Shown piece by piece: positions 1 to 6,622 of a stretch of 8,393 bases of DNA. Positions within the stretch are counted from its first letter, which is position 1. Every line of letters begins with the position of its first letter. The position numbers and the translations under genes are program-made. The notes under the pieces are model-generated. The model was not told the origin of the DNA, ran no database searches, and saw nothing but the letters and a program-made list of their open reading frames with translations. This DNA comes from Sulfuricaulis sp040901545 (GTDB lineage: Bacteria > Pseudomonadota > Gammaproteobacteria > Acidiferrobacterales > Sulfurifustaceae). The DNA lies in contig NZ_JBBDYL010000007.1 in the NCBI RefSeq assembly GCF_040901545.1, positions 1 through 8,393 on the forward strand, read 5' to 3'.

Positions 1-5
1 CTCGC

Positions 6-22
6 AGCATGATCTATAAATA
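6..22. repeat. Imperfect direct repeat, copy 1 (GCATG-N2-CTATAAATA)
   Basis: The sequence GCATG, two bases, then CTATAAATA recurs at 1632-1648 with a three-base spacer. The two copies are in the same orientation and bracket the PLP-enzyme gene together with its flanking noncoding DNA. A shorter third copy of only the nine-base core lies at 84-92. No known element family is recognised; it could be a footprint of recombination, a regulatory motif, or chance in AT-rich DNA. Confidence 0.3.
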
Positions 23-91
23 CGTGCGGGAACTTATGAACCGGACTACTAAGGGCGCGGTATGCCATTTCATGAGGCCTAGACTATAAAT

Positions 92-144
92 AAAGGCGAA
101 AGGGAAGAGTAACGGGTAGAAAGACGAGACGAAAAGGCAAAAGA
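92..144 (-). terminator. Possible Rho-dependent termination region after the PLP gene
   Basis: Read on the minus strand, just past the TAA of the PLP-enzyme gene at 181, this 53-nt stretch is strongly pyrimidine-rich: the plus strand has 46 purines of 53. The RNA would contain about 19 C and only 5 G. I see no GC-rich hairpin followed by a U-run between 1 and 180. C-rich, G-poor, unstructured RNA just beyond the last gene of an operon is what Rho loading sites look like, so this is inferred to be where the transcript ends. The rest of 1-180 shows no gene; copies of the CTATAAATA core lie at 14-22 and 84-92. Confidence 0.3.
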
Positions 145-180
145 CGTAGTAGTGCCGATCTGATCTGACACTGCTGCAAT

Positions 181-1425
181 TTAACTCCCCGAATCTGCGG
201 CCTCAAACGCCGCGAGGGACTTGACGATGCGCGGCGGCCGTCCAACTTCGGCAAGTGGTTCGTCAACCTGATTTTTCCCAGAGCCAGTGGCAATACCGAT
301 TATCACTTGATTACCATAGGCTTTTCTTGCCTGCTCGGCGCCGATGGACAGGAAACAGGCAATCGGCGTTGCCGATGCGGGCTGCACGAACAGTCCCTCA
401 GCCCGGGCCAGCAGCCTCGCGGCCTCGAACGCCTCTGCGTCGCTTACCGTCCAGCCTACCCCGCCAGTCGCCTTCATGATCTGCACGACGCGATCACCCG
501 CCGCAGGAAACGGGTGACCAAGCCCCGTCGATTTGATCGTCTGTTTGCGTCCACGCTTGACCGGCTCTCCCGATTTCCAGGCGTGCACGATCGGCGCGCA
601 CTCAGCGATCTGGACCACGTCAATTGCGGGCATGCCCTTCACCCAGCCCAGGGCGTTCATCTCTTGAAAACCCTGGTAAATCGCCAGAACGTTTGTACCG
701 CCGGACGTCGGAACTAGAATTCGGTCCGGAACCTCCCACTTCAATGCCTCGCAGATTTCGAAGGCAATCGTCTTCTTCCCTTCGGCGCGGTACAGATTGT
801 AAGGCTGGGTGCAATGGAAAAGCCCACGCTTTTTCGCGACCTCACCGGCCAGTTGGGTGCCATCCACCATGTCTCCTTCCACCACAAAAATCCGATTACC
901 GTAAATCGAAGTCTGTAATCGATGGACGGCTGATGTCTCATCTCGTAGGAATCCGTAAAAGGGAATTCCGCCCCGCGCGCTGTATGCGCTAAACGCAGTT
1001 GCTGCGTTGCCCGACGATGCAAGGATCAGGCCCTTAACCCCAACCTCCCTAGACTTGCTCACGGTCACGCTGGCACCGCGATCTTTAAAGGAGCCCGTGG
1101 GGTTACAGGATTCATCTTTGATGTAGAAATTTTGAAGCCCAAGCCGGTCACCGAGTCGCGTCACGTGAAAAAGCGGCGTGTCTCCCTCAAACAAACTGAC
1201 GACGTTCGCGTGATCACGCACCGGTAAAAGGGCTCCCCAACGCCAGATGCTTTTCGGCGTGGATGGAATGCCGTCGCGATCAACGTCGCGCTTGATGGCA
1301 TCAATGTCATAGCTCGCTGCCTGGTTCTCGCCGTGTATTGGGCAAATTGGATCCGTGGTCATATCCGCGTTGACGTGGTCTTTGGAACAACGCGGGCAGC
1401 GCAGCCCAAGAATATAACTTTTCAT
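181..1425 (-). CDS. Threonine synthase-like PLP-dependent enzyme (fold type II)
   Basis: A 414-residue cytosolic pyridoxal-phosphate enzyme of the threonine synthase / threonine dehydratase superfamily. A small N-terminal zinc-ribbon-like motif (Cys10, Cys13, Cys28, His31) precedes the catalytic fold. The PLP lysine is Lys114 in NPTGSFKDRG (108-117). The substrate loop is SSGNAATAFSAY (137-148), a glycine-rich loop PTSGGTN lies at 239-245, and GIATGSGKN (377-385) closes the cofactor site. Length and motifs fit threonine synthase, which makes threonine from O-phosphohomoserine, but these motifs are shared with ammonia-lyases and other beta/gamma-elimination enzymes. Its place after a hydantoinase pair suggests a catabolic role on an amino-acid-like product rather than housekeeping threonine synthesis; that is inference. 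The start is set by AGGAGA nine bases upstream. The gene is separated from hyuB by 238 nt and may have its own promoter. Confidence 0.85.
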   Translation of the reverse strand: MKSYILGLRCPRCSKDHVNADMTTDPICPIHGENQAASYDIDAIKRDVDRDGIPSTPKSIWRWGALLPVRDHANVVSLFEGDTPLFHVTRLGDRLGLQNFYIKDESCNPTGSFKDRGASVTVSKSREVGVKGLILASSGNAATAFSAYSARGGIPFYGFLRDETSAVHRLQTSIYGNRIFVVEGDMVDGTQLAGEVAKKRGLFHCTQPYNLYRAEGKKTIAFEICEALKWEVPDRILVPTSGGTNVLAIYQGFQEMNALGWVKGMPAIDVVQIAECAPIVHAWKSGEPVKRGRKQTIKSTGLGHPFPAAGDRVVQIMKATGGVGWTVSDAEAFEAARLLARAEGLFVQPASATPIACFLSIGAEQARKAYGNQVIIGIATGSGKNQVDEPLAEVGRPPRIVKSLAAFEAADSGS

Positions 1426-1434
1426 AAACGAGAT

Positions 1435-1440
1435 TCTCCT
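1435..1440 (-). promoter_or_regulatory. Ribosome binding site of the PLP-enzyme gene
   Basis: AGGAGA on the minus strand, nine bases before the ATG at 1425. It is the best Shine-Dalgarno in the cluster apart from that of the Bug gene and fixes the start. Confidence 0.7.
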
Positions 1441-1497
1441 AGAGACGCATCATATGATCCGGTGCTCGGTACCGTCAGCGCGTATCGAATCTATTAT

Positions 1498-1513
1498 GGA
1501 TAAGGGGATAAGG
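1498..1513. repeat. Perfect tandem 8-mer in the hyuB-PLP gene gap
   Basis: GGATAAGG occurs twice back to back with no mismatch, about 75 bp upstream of the PLP-enzyme start. If the candidate promoter at 1592-1621 is real, the repeat falls in the transcribed leader (CCUUAUCC twice). Otherwise it could be a double operator. A palindrome ATCATATGAT lies nearer the gene at 1449-1458. Confidence 0.5.
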
Positions 1514-1591
1514 CAGAATGGCCCGCCCTGATATTCGTTCCAGGAATGCTCCACGCTAGGACTCTTCACTGCATTTGACCGCCTCGAATTA

Positions 1592-1621
1592 ATTGTATGC
1601 GGCCGAGCCGGACGCGTACAA
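1592..1621 (-). promoter_or_regulatory. Candidate sigma-70 promoter for the PLP-enzyme gene
   Basis: On the minus strand TTGTAC (1621-1616) is followed after 18 bases by TACAAT (1597-1592). The -10 matches consensus at 5 of 6 positions; the -35 is weak (3 of 6). Transcription would start near 1585 and leave a leader of about 160 nt. The 238-bp gap 1426-1663 otherwise holds the tandem 8-mer at 1498-1513 and one copy of the CTATAAATA repeat, with no convincing terminator after hyuB, so read-through from the upstream operon is equally possible. Confidence 0.3.
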
Positions 1622-1630
1622 CGACGTGAC

Positions 1631-1648
1631 TGCATGCTGCTATAAATA
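1631..1648. repeat. Imperfect direct repeat, copy 2 (GCATG-N3-CTATAAATA)
   Basis: Second copy of the repeat seen at 7-22, with one extra spacer base. It lies 15 bases beyond the hyuB stop codon on the minus strand, in the hyuB-PLP gene gap. Confidence 0.3.
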
Positions 1649-1663
1649 TCCGGAGGCAATCTT

Positions 1664-3343
1664 TTACGCCATCTCCTGCCATCCGTAAATGCGCTTAGCG
1701 TCCTCGCGACTCAGTCGCTCTTCCAACACGTCCCGTGCAACGGCATCCGCGTCTCGCTCGGATGGAGATCCGAAACCACCGCCCGCGGGTGTGCAGATCC
1801 GCAATACGCTTCCTTGTGCGAGCGGAATTTCGCCAGCCGCAGACGGTAATTTCTGCGGTTGAGACGAATCGGGATTTAAAACGAATACGCCGCATTTCCC
1901 TGCGTCACCACCTTCCATTCCTGCAGCAGCGGCATGCTGTCGTTCTGAGGAGAGGCTAATGACCATGTTCTCACCCAACATACGGTAGTCACGCAATACG
2001 CCCATACCGCCACGATACCTACCGGAACCCGCTGAGTCTTGCCACAGCTCATAGCGCTCAACTCGAATCGGATAAGCATTTTCAAGAACCTCAATCGGCA
2101 GATTGGACGATCCCGACGCGTGCACACGTACGCCGTCCATACCGTCGCGATATGCGCGCGCTCCCATCCCTCCCGCCAACGTTTCGTAACTTACGAAGTA
2201 AGTTCCACTACGCGGATCTGTCCCTGCGGTCACCACCAAATGATGCGGCCCACTTCTTGCTAACGCTTTCTCGGGCATTGCTTGTGTTAAAGCGGCTGCG
2301 ACTACGTCGCCAAGGACCGCACTTGAGATTGCCCTGGCCCCGATCGGTGCCGGCGATACCGGCTGTACCACAGTCCCATTACGACCTTTTACGGTGATAG
2401 TGCGATAGTAACCGGCGTTTGCTGGCACGTCGGGATCGAGAAGACTTTTTGCGACGGTATATATGGTTGCAAGTACAGCGCGATGCGGAATGTTGCGCGC
2501 GGAGTGAATCTGCGGATCTGATTCTGAGAAGTCGAACTCGAGTTTGTCTTTTGCTACCTTAAGCTTCAGGCGAATGTACGCGAACTCACCGTCTCGGTCA
2601 CCATCGAGACGATCTTCTGCTTCGTAAATACCCGGGCGAAGCCTACTAATGGCAGACTGAAATCGCTTTTCTGTAAAGTCGAGATATGCCCCAATAGTGG
2701 ATTCTGTCTCAACATTTCCATATCGCTTAAACAACGCCTCGATGCTACGCACCCCAACAGGATTGGCCGCGAATTGCGCCTTAAGGTCACCCACACGCTC
2801 GTCCGGAGTTCGAGAATTCAACAGGACAATTGCAAGCACATCGCGATTGAGTTTCCCGCCGGACATGATTCGAACGGCCGGAATTCGCAAACCCTCTTGA
2901 AATATAGATGTGCACACCGCAGCTTCTGACCCGGGCACCATACCGCCTACGTCAGCGTGATGAGCTATATTTGCCACATACGCGGCGATTCTCTTCCCAA
3001 TGAATACCGGGGCGATAATGGTGATATCCGGTAAATGTGTGCCTCCACCATTATAAGGATCGTTCGCCATGAACATGTCGCCGGGATGAATATCGTTCAA
3101 TCCGAAACGCTTCTGAATCTCATCCACAGCGCCAACCATCGAACCCAAATGAATGGGAATTCGGTGGGCCAGGGCAACTACCTGTCCCTTCGCATCGAAT
3201 ATGGCACTCGAGCAATCTCCGCGTTCTTTGATATTTGGTGAAAACGCGGTTCGCATAAGCGTAGCCGCCATCTCCTCGGATGTCGCCAATAGATACCGGG
3301 CGACAACTTCGGCCCTCACTGGGTCCACGTGCTTTTTACCCAT
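1664..3343 (-). CDS. hyuB: Hydantoinase B / oxoprolinase family subunit
   Basis: A 559-residue subunit of the N-methylhydantoinase / 5-oxoprolinase / acetone-carboxylase superfamily; it partners HyuA and acts on the substrate after HyuA-dependent phosphorylation. Visible hallmarks are ERGDCSSAIFD (40-50), NDPYNGGGTHLPD (94-106), AHHADVGG (127-134), DFSESDPQ (271-278), DSAGSGRYRGGMGV (436-449) and the C-terminal GGGFGSP (521-527). Asp43, His103, Asp106 and His128 or His129 sit where structurally studied relatives (caprolactamase, acetophenone carboxylase) bind a metal; that mapping is from memory. Length is normal and no truncation is seen. The start follows the hyuA stop by 2 nt, with AAAGGA 11 bases upstream inside hyuA, so the two are translationally coupled and probably form one complex. 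Family membership is secure; hydantoinase, lactamase, oxoprolinase or carboxylase activity cannot be separated from sequence alone. Confidence 0.9.
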   Translation of the reverse strand: MGKKHVDPVRAEVVARYLLATSEEMAATLMRTAFSPNIKERGDCSSAIFDAKGQVVALAHRIPIHLGSMVGAVDEIQKRFGLNDIHPGDMFMANDPYNGGGTHLPDITIIAPVFIGKRIAAYVANIAHHADVGGMVPGSEAAVCTSIFQEGLRIPAVRIMSGGKLNRDVLAIVLLNSRTPDERVGDLKAQFAANPVGVRSIEALFKRYGNVETESTIGAYLDFTEKRFQSAISRLRPGIYEAEDRLDGDRDGEFAYIRLKLKVAKDKLEFDFSESDPQIHSARNIPHRAVLATIYTVAKSLLDPDVPANAGYYRTITVKGRNGTVVQPVSPAPIGARAISSAVLGDVVAAALTQAMPEKALARSGPHHLVVTAGTDPRSGTYFVSYETLAGGMGARAYRDGMDGVRVHASGSSNLPIEVLENAYPIRVERYELWQDSAGSGRYRGGMGVLRDYRMLGENMVISLSSERQHAAAAGMEGGDAGKCGVFVLNPDSSQPQKLPSAAGEIPLAQGSVLRICTPAGGGFGSPSERDADAVARDVLEERLSREDAKRIYGWQEMA

Positions 3344-3345
3344 GA

Positions 3346-5424
3346 TTACGCGATTCCTTTCGCGGGCAATGGTTCCACCTCAATGTGTAAGTAACCAAAT
3401 TTCATGTTGGATAGCGTCGCTCGAGGCGGCACAACCGTTGTTGTGTCCATCTGCTCAATAATCGCCGGCCCGACGATCCGACAATTTGCCGGCAAGCGGT
3501 CACGGTCATACACCGGCGTCGTTACAAAGCCCGTCTCCGGGAACCATACCTTCCGCCTTTCCGTAACGGCTTCCCTTGTCGTGCCGCCTGCAACCTTGCG
3601 TTTTTCAGGCGGCGGCGCGTCCCGCCGAATAGTTACTGCGAGTCTCAGATTTACGACTTCCACGAGCTGATCCGGCATGTCATATCCGTAAAAGTCAAGA
3701 TGCCGCTTGTGATATCGAGAAACGAGCGCCGGGAGTGATTTCTGGTCTAGACGGCCATTCTTAATCTCAAGCGTAAGCTCGTAACTTTGGCCAAGGTAAC
3801 GCATGTCCAACATCCAGCTACGTTGCGTCCGAGCGTTCCTCTTTGCCTCACCTTTAAGCCAATCGTCACCGCGGCGTCGGAGTTCGTCGAACCCCGAGTT
3901 AATCCATTTCAGAGTTTTGGGCGAAAAAGTGACAAGCCGGGTGATACTGAAGTCTCCGCGCACGTCTGCGTGCAGCAGGCCCAATGCCGAGAGCAATCCG
4001 GGTCGCGGCGGCACAAGTACTTTGCGTATGCCCATGGCGCGAGCAACGTCGGCTGCATGTAAGGGGCCCGCGCCACCGAAGGCAACCAACGTGAAATCGC
4101 GTGGGTCGGTGCCCCGCTCCACTGAGATCACACGTACCGCACCCATCATGTTGACGTTAATGATCTCAATTATCCCTGCTGCCGCACGCACGACGTCAAT
4201 ATTGAGTTTCGGCACAAGATCTTGCTTGATTACCTGACTCGCACGATCAGCAAGTATCGCCATGCGTCCGCCGAGCAGCGACTTTGGATTGAGCCGCCCC
4301 AGAAGCACATTAGCATCCGTGACCGTTGGCTTGGTGCCACCGCGGCCGTAAGCTGCAGGGCCTGGATGTGCCCCCGCGCTTTGCGGTCCTACTTTCAGCA
4401 GCCCGCCTGCGTCAACCCAGGCAATGCTTCCTCCACCGGCGCCGATGGTGTGAATATCGATGGTTCGGGTTCGCACCGGAATACCCGCCATCTCGCGAAG
4501 GTCCTTCCTTGCAGCTTCATAATCCTGTACTAGGCACACATCGGTGGACGTACCGCCCATATCAAACGTAATCAAATCCTTTAAGCCTAGCTCGGCCCCT
4601 AATCCCACGCACCCGACCACCCCCCCAGCCGGCCCCGAAAAGAAAGTATTGACGGGTATGCGCCGAACCGCGCCAGGTGTAACCGCACCCCCATTGGACT
4701 GCATAACACGCGGCATAACTTTGACACCAAGGTCTGCAACGCCATACTCGAAACGTTCGAGAAACTTGTCCACGATCGGCATTAGGCTGGCGTTTACCGT
4801 GGTCGTGGCGAACCGTTCATACTCCCGAAACTCAGGTAAGACTTCCGACGAGGTACACAGATAAACTTCGGGCCAAAGCTTTTTAACGAGGTTGCGCGCG
4901 TGCTGTTCGTGGACAGGATTCACATAGGAGTGCAACATGCATATAGCGATCGCTTGCACGCTTTTTCCCTTCAGAACGCGAACAGCGTTCTCCACTTCCT
5001 GATCCACGATCGGATCTACTTCTAAGCCGTCCGCCGCAATTCGCTCGACAACCTCGATACGACAATCGCGCGAGGCAGGCAGTCGCGGTTTCGCTACATC
5101 TAAATTAAAATAATGTGGACGACGTTGCCGAGCAAGCTCGATGACATCTCGAAATCCGGCAGTAGTGATCATCCCGGTCCGTGCAGTTTTCCCCTCGAGT
5201 ACCGCGTTTGTTGCCAACGTCGTGCCCAGCACGAGAAATCTAACGTCATCCGTTGATACCGTTGCAAGCTCAAGGATTTCGGTAATACCATCCAGCACCG
5301 CCTTTGCAGGCTCGCCCGTGGCTGTCGGTAGCTTATGATATGTATATAGCCCTGTTGACAAATCACAAAGTACAACATCAGTAAACGTGCCACCAGTATC
5401 GATACCAATCCAAATATTCTTCAT
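3346..5424 (-). CDS. hyuA: Hydantoinase A / oxoprolinase family ATP-binding subunit
   Basis: A 692-residue ATP-binding subunit that pairs with HyuB in ATP-dependent opening or carboxylation of cyclic amides and ketones. It has an ASKHA-type nucleotide fold: GIDTGGTFTD (7-16, first phosphate loop), SGPAGGVVG (263-271), FDMGGTSTDV (287-296, second phosphate loop), GAGGGSIAW (328-336), GPQSAGAHPGPAAYGRGG (346-363) and FGGAGPLHA (449-457). The C-terminal domain carries the usual GPAIIEQMDTTTVVPP (652-667). Length is typical and all motifs are intact. The ATG is the only possible start because an in-frame TAG lies nine bases upstream. It lacks a Shine-Dalgarno: only an A-run precedes it. It lies 43 nt after the Bug gene and overlaps its downstream neighbour's signals (2-nt gap to hyuB). 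Bug plus hyuAB in one operon suggests uptake and breakdown of an external cyclic amide or similar compound; the substrate is unknown. Confidence 0.92.
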   Translation of the reverse strand: MKNIWIGIDTGGTFTDVVLCDLSTGLYTYHKLPTATGEPAKAVLDGITEILELATVSTDDVRFLVLGTTLATNAVLEGKTARTGMITTAGFRDVIELARQRRPHYFNLDVAKPRLPASRDCRIEVVERIAADGLEVDPIVDQEVENAVRVLKGKSVQAIAICMLHSYVNPVHEQHARNLVKKLWPEVYLCTSSEVLPEFREYERFATTTVNASLMPIVDKFLERFEYGVADLGVKVMPRVMQSNGGAVTPGAVRRIPVNTFFSGPAGGVVGCVGLGAELGLKDLITFDMGGTSTDVCLVQDYEAARKDLREMAGIPVRTRTIDIHTIGAGGGSIAWVDAGGLLKVGPQSAGAHPGPAAYGRGGTKPTVTDANVLLGRLNPKSLLGGRMAILADRASQVIKQDLVPKLNIDVVRAAAGIIEIINVNMMGAVRVISVERGTDPRDFTLVAFGGAGPLHAADVARAMGIRKVLVPPRPGLLSALGLLHADVRGDFSITRLVTFSPKTLKWINSGFDELRRRGDDWLKGEAKRNARTQRSWMLDMRYLGQSYELTLEIKNGRLDQKSLPALVSRYHKRHLDFYGYDMPDQLVEVVNLRLAVTIRRDAPPPEKRKVAGGTTREAVTERRKVWFPETGFVTTPVYDRDRLPANCRIVGPAIIEQMDTTTVVPPRATLSNMKFGYLHIEVEPLPAKGIA

Positions 5425-5456
5425 TTTTTTCTACTTGATAACCTGTTCACAGTCAT
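5421..5456 (-). other. 11-residue leader ORF overlapping the hyuA start
   Basis: Between the Bug and hyuA genes an ATG at 5456 opens an 11-residue frame (MTVNRLSSRKK) whose TGA overlaps the hyuA ATG as ATGA. It is preceded by a four-residue frame (MWSV, 5467-5453) that starts directly after the Bug TAA and ends in another ATGA overlap with the 11-residue frame. Neither has a clear ribosome binding site. Because hyuA also has none, ribosomes might reach hyuA by re-initiation along this chain. This could equally be chance in a 43-nt spacer. Confidence 0.18.
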
Positions 5457-5467
5457 ACGGACCACAT

Positions 5468-6436
5468 TTAGTCCACGGGCTTTACGACTTTCTTCCACTT
5501 TCTTACTTCCGACTGAACATGCTGCGCCATTTGCTCCGGGGTACTTCCGGTGGCCTCCGCGCCAATGCTTGAAAGGCGTTCTCGCACCTCCGTCACCATC
5601 AGAATCTTGTTAATTTCCCGATTTAATCTGCTAACGACTTCCTTGGGAATCCCGGCAGGAGCCAGCACCCCGTGCCATTCGTGAAAATCGAACCCGGGTA
5701 GAAACGCCTCAGAAATTGTTGGCACTTCCGGTAATGTCGCAATTCGTTTTGTACTCGTAGCTGCCAGCACTCGGACTCTTCCTGATCTAATGTGAGGCAA
5801 TGCCGGCGGCACCGTAACAAAAAGCAACTGTGTTTCACCTCCGACAATCGACGTCATCGCCTGCGCACCACCCTGATACGGAATGTTCACAACGTTGATT
5901 CCGGTGACACTCTTTAATAGCTCCATATTCAGATGATTCGCGCTTCCTATTCCGGCAGACGCATAATTCAGTTTCCCGGGTTTAGCCTTTACTAAAGCGA
6001 TTAGCTCCGATATAGAAGTCGCGGCAATTGACGGGTGCACAAGTAGCACATTGGGCATCAAATCAATCAGCGTGATTGGCACAAAGTCCTTTATTGAGTC
6101 GTACGGAAGCTTGCTATGTAGCGCTGGATTGGCGCTAAAAGTTACGTTCGCATTCATTAACGTGTATCCGTCTCCGACTGCCTTTGCCAACAACGTGCTT
6201 GCGATAATCGTGCCGCCTCCGGGGCGATTGTCGACGATTACGTGCTGACCAAATGCGGCGGCAAGCCTGGGCGCGATTACACGTGTTGATATATCTGCAG
6301 CGCCGCCGGCCCCGTAGGGAACGATAAATCGGATTGGTTTAGAGGGATATTCCTGGGCGGCGCAAATGCCCAAATTGAGAACCATTGAAAAGAATATCGC
6401 CAAACTACCGATAAGCCCTGTTCTGAGCGTCGTCAT
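5468..6436 (-). CDS. Bug/TctC-family tripartite tricarboxylate transporter substrate-binding protein
   Basis: A 322-residue periplasmic solute-binding protein. A signal peptide is clear: a short basic start, a hydrophobic core about residues 8-24, and probable cleavage after Ala27, leaving a mature N-terminus QEYPSKPIRFIVPY. That YPxKPIRxIVP motif, AGGAADISTRVIAPRLA (43-59) and VIVDNRPGGGTIIAS (66-80) are family hallmarks. The sequence before Cys25 does not fit a lipoprotein box, so a soluble periplasmic product is expected. No TctA/TctB membrane genes are in the window, so it is an orphan binding protein here, as is common in Burkholderiales. It heads the operon 43 nt before hyuA, implying that it binds the HyuAB substrate or a related compound. 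GGAGG four bases before the ATG fixes the start. The ligand is not predictable from sequence. Confidence 0.92.
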   Translation of the reverse strand: MTTLRTGLIGSLAIFFSMVLNLGICAAQEYPSKPIRFIVPYGAGGAADISTRVIAPRLAAAFGQHVIVDNRPGGGTIIASTLLAKAVGDGYTLMNANVTFSANPALHSKLPYDSIKDFVPITLIDLMPNVLLVHPSIAATSISELIALVKAKPGKLNYASAGIGSANHLNMELLKSVTGINVVNIPYQGGAQAMTSIVGGETQLLFVTVPPALPHIRSGRVRVLAATSTKRIATLPEVPTISEAFLPGFDFHEWHGVLAPAGIPKEVVSRLNREINKILMVTEVRERLSSIGAEATGSTPEQMAQHVQSEVRKWKKVVKPVD

Positions 6437-6556
6437 GTTTCCTCCATTTAGGTCACGTCATTACTTCTAGTTACAGCAGCTCACAATTTGCCGTTAGCAC
6501 CCGAAGTCTTGAGCATAAAGTACTGATCTCTCGTAACACCAAGGTTGATACACGAA
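6437..6556 (-). promoter_or_regulatory. Upstream region of the Bug-hyuAB operon
   Basis: This 120-bp noncoding stretch lies between the Bug start and the IS66 target duplication. GGAGG at 6441-6445 (minus strand) is the Bug ribosome binding site. The best promoter-like pair I see on the minus strand is TTGGTG, 17 bases, TTTATG, only 3 of 6 at each box. No convincing operator palindrome is visible. Any regulator that once lay divergently upstream is now separated by, or lost beyond, the insertion sequences. Confidence 0.3.
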
Positions 6557-6564
6557 ACCTACAC
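6557..6564. repeat. IS66 target-site duplication, left copy
   Basis: ACCTACAC, repeated exactly at 8050-8057 on the far side of the element. Eight bases is the duplication length typical of IS66-family insertions. Confidence 0.88.
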
Positions 6565-6580
6565 GTGTCTGTTCAGTGCG
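6565..6580 (+). repeat. IS66 left terminal inverted repeat
   Basis: GTGTCTGTTCAGTGCG matches the complement of 8034-8049 at 15 of 16 positions; similarity stops beyond that. Confidence 0.9.
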
Positions 6581-6622
6581 AGGGGGATTGTACTTTAAGG
6601 CGCAGCACCGTATGCTGAGCAG

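Noticed and set aside
84..293. 69-residue minus-strand frame overlapping the 3' end of the PLP-enzyme gene
   Set aside because: It lies mostly inside the real gene in another frame and in the purine-rich tract; no ribosome binding site or domain.
1450..1659. 69-residue minus-strand frame filling most of the hyuB-PLP gene gap
   Set aside because: No recognisable domain, no ribosome binding site before its ATG, and a composition unlike a folded protein; treated as chance.
6587..6592. TACAAT facing out of the IS66 left end toward the Bug gene, a possible outward promoter driving the operon
   Set aside because: No acceptable -35 box lies 16-18 bases upstream (the hexamer there is GCATAC), so an IS-driven promoter is not supported.
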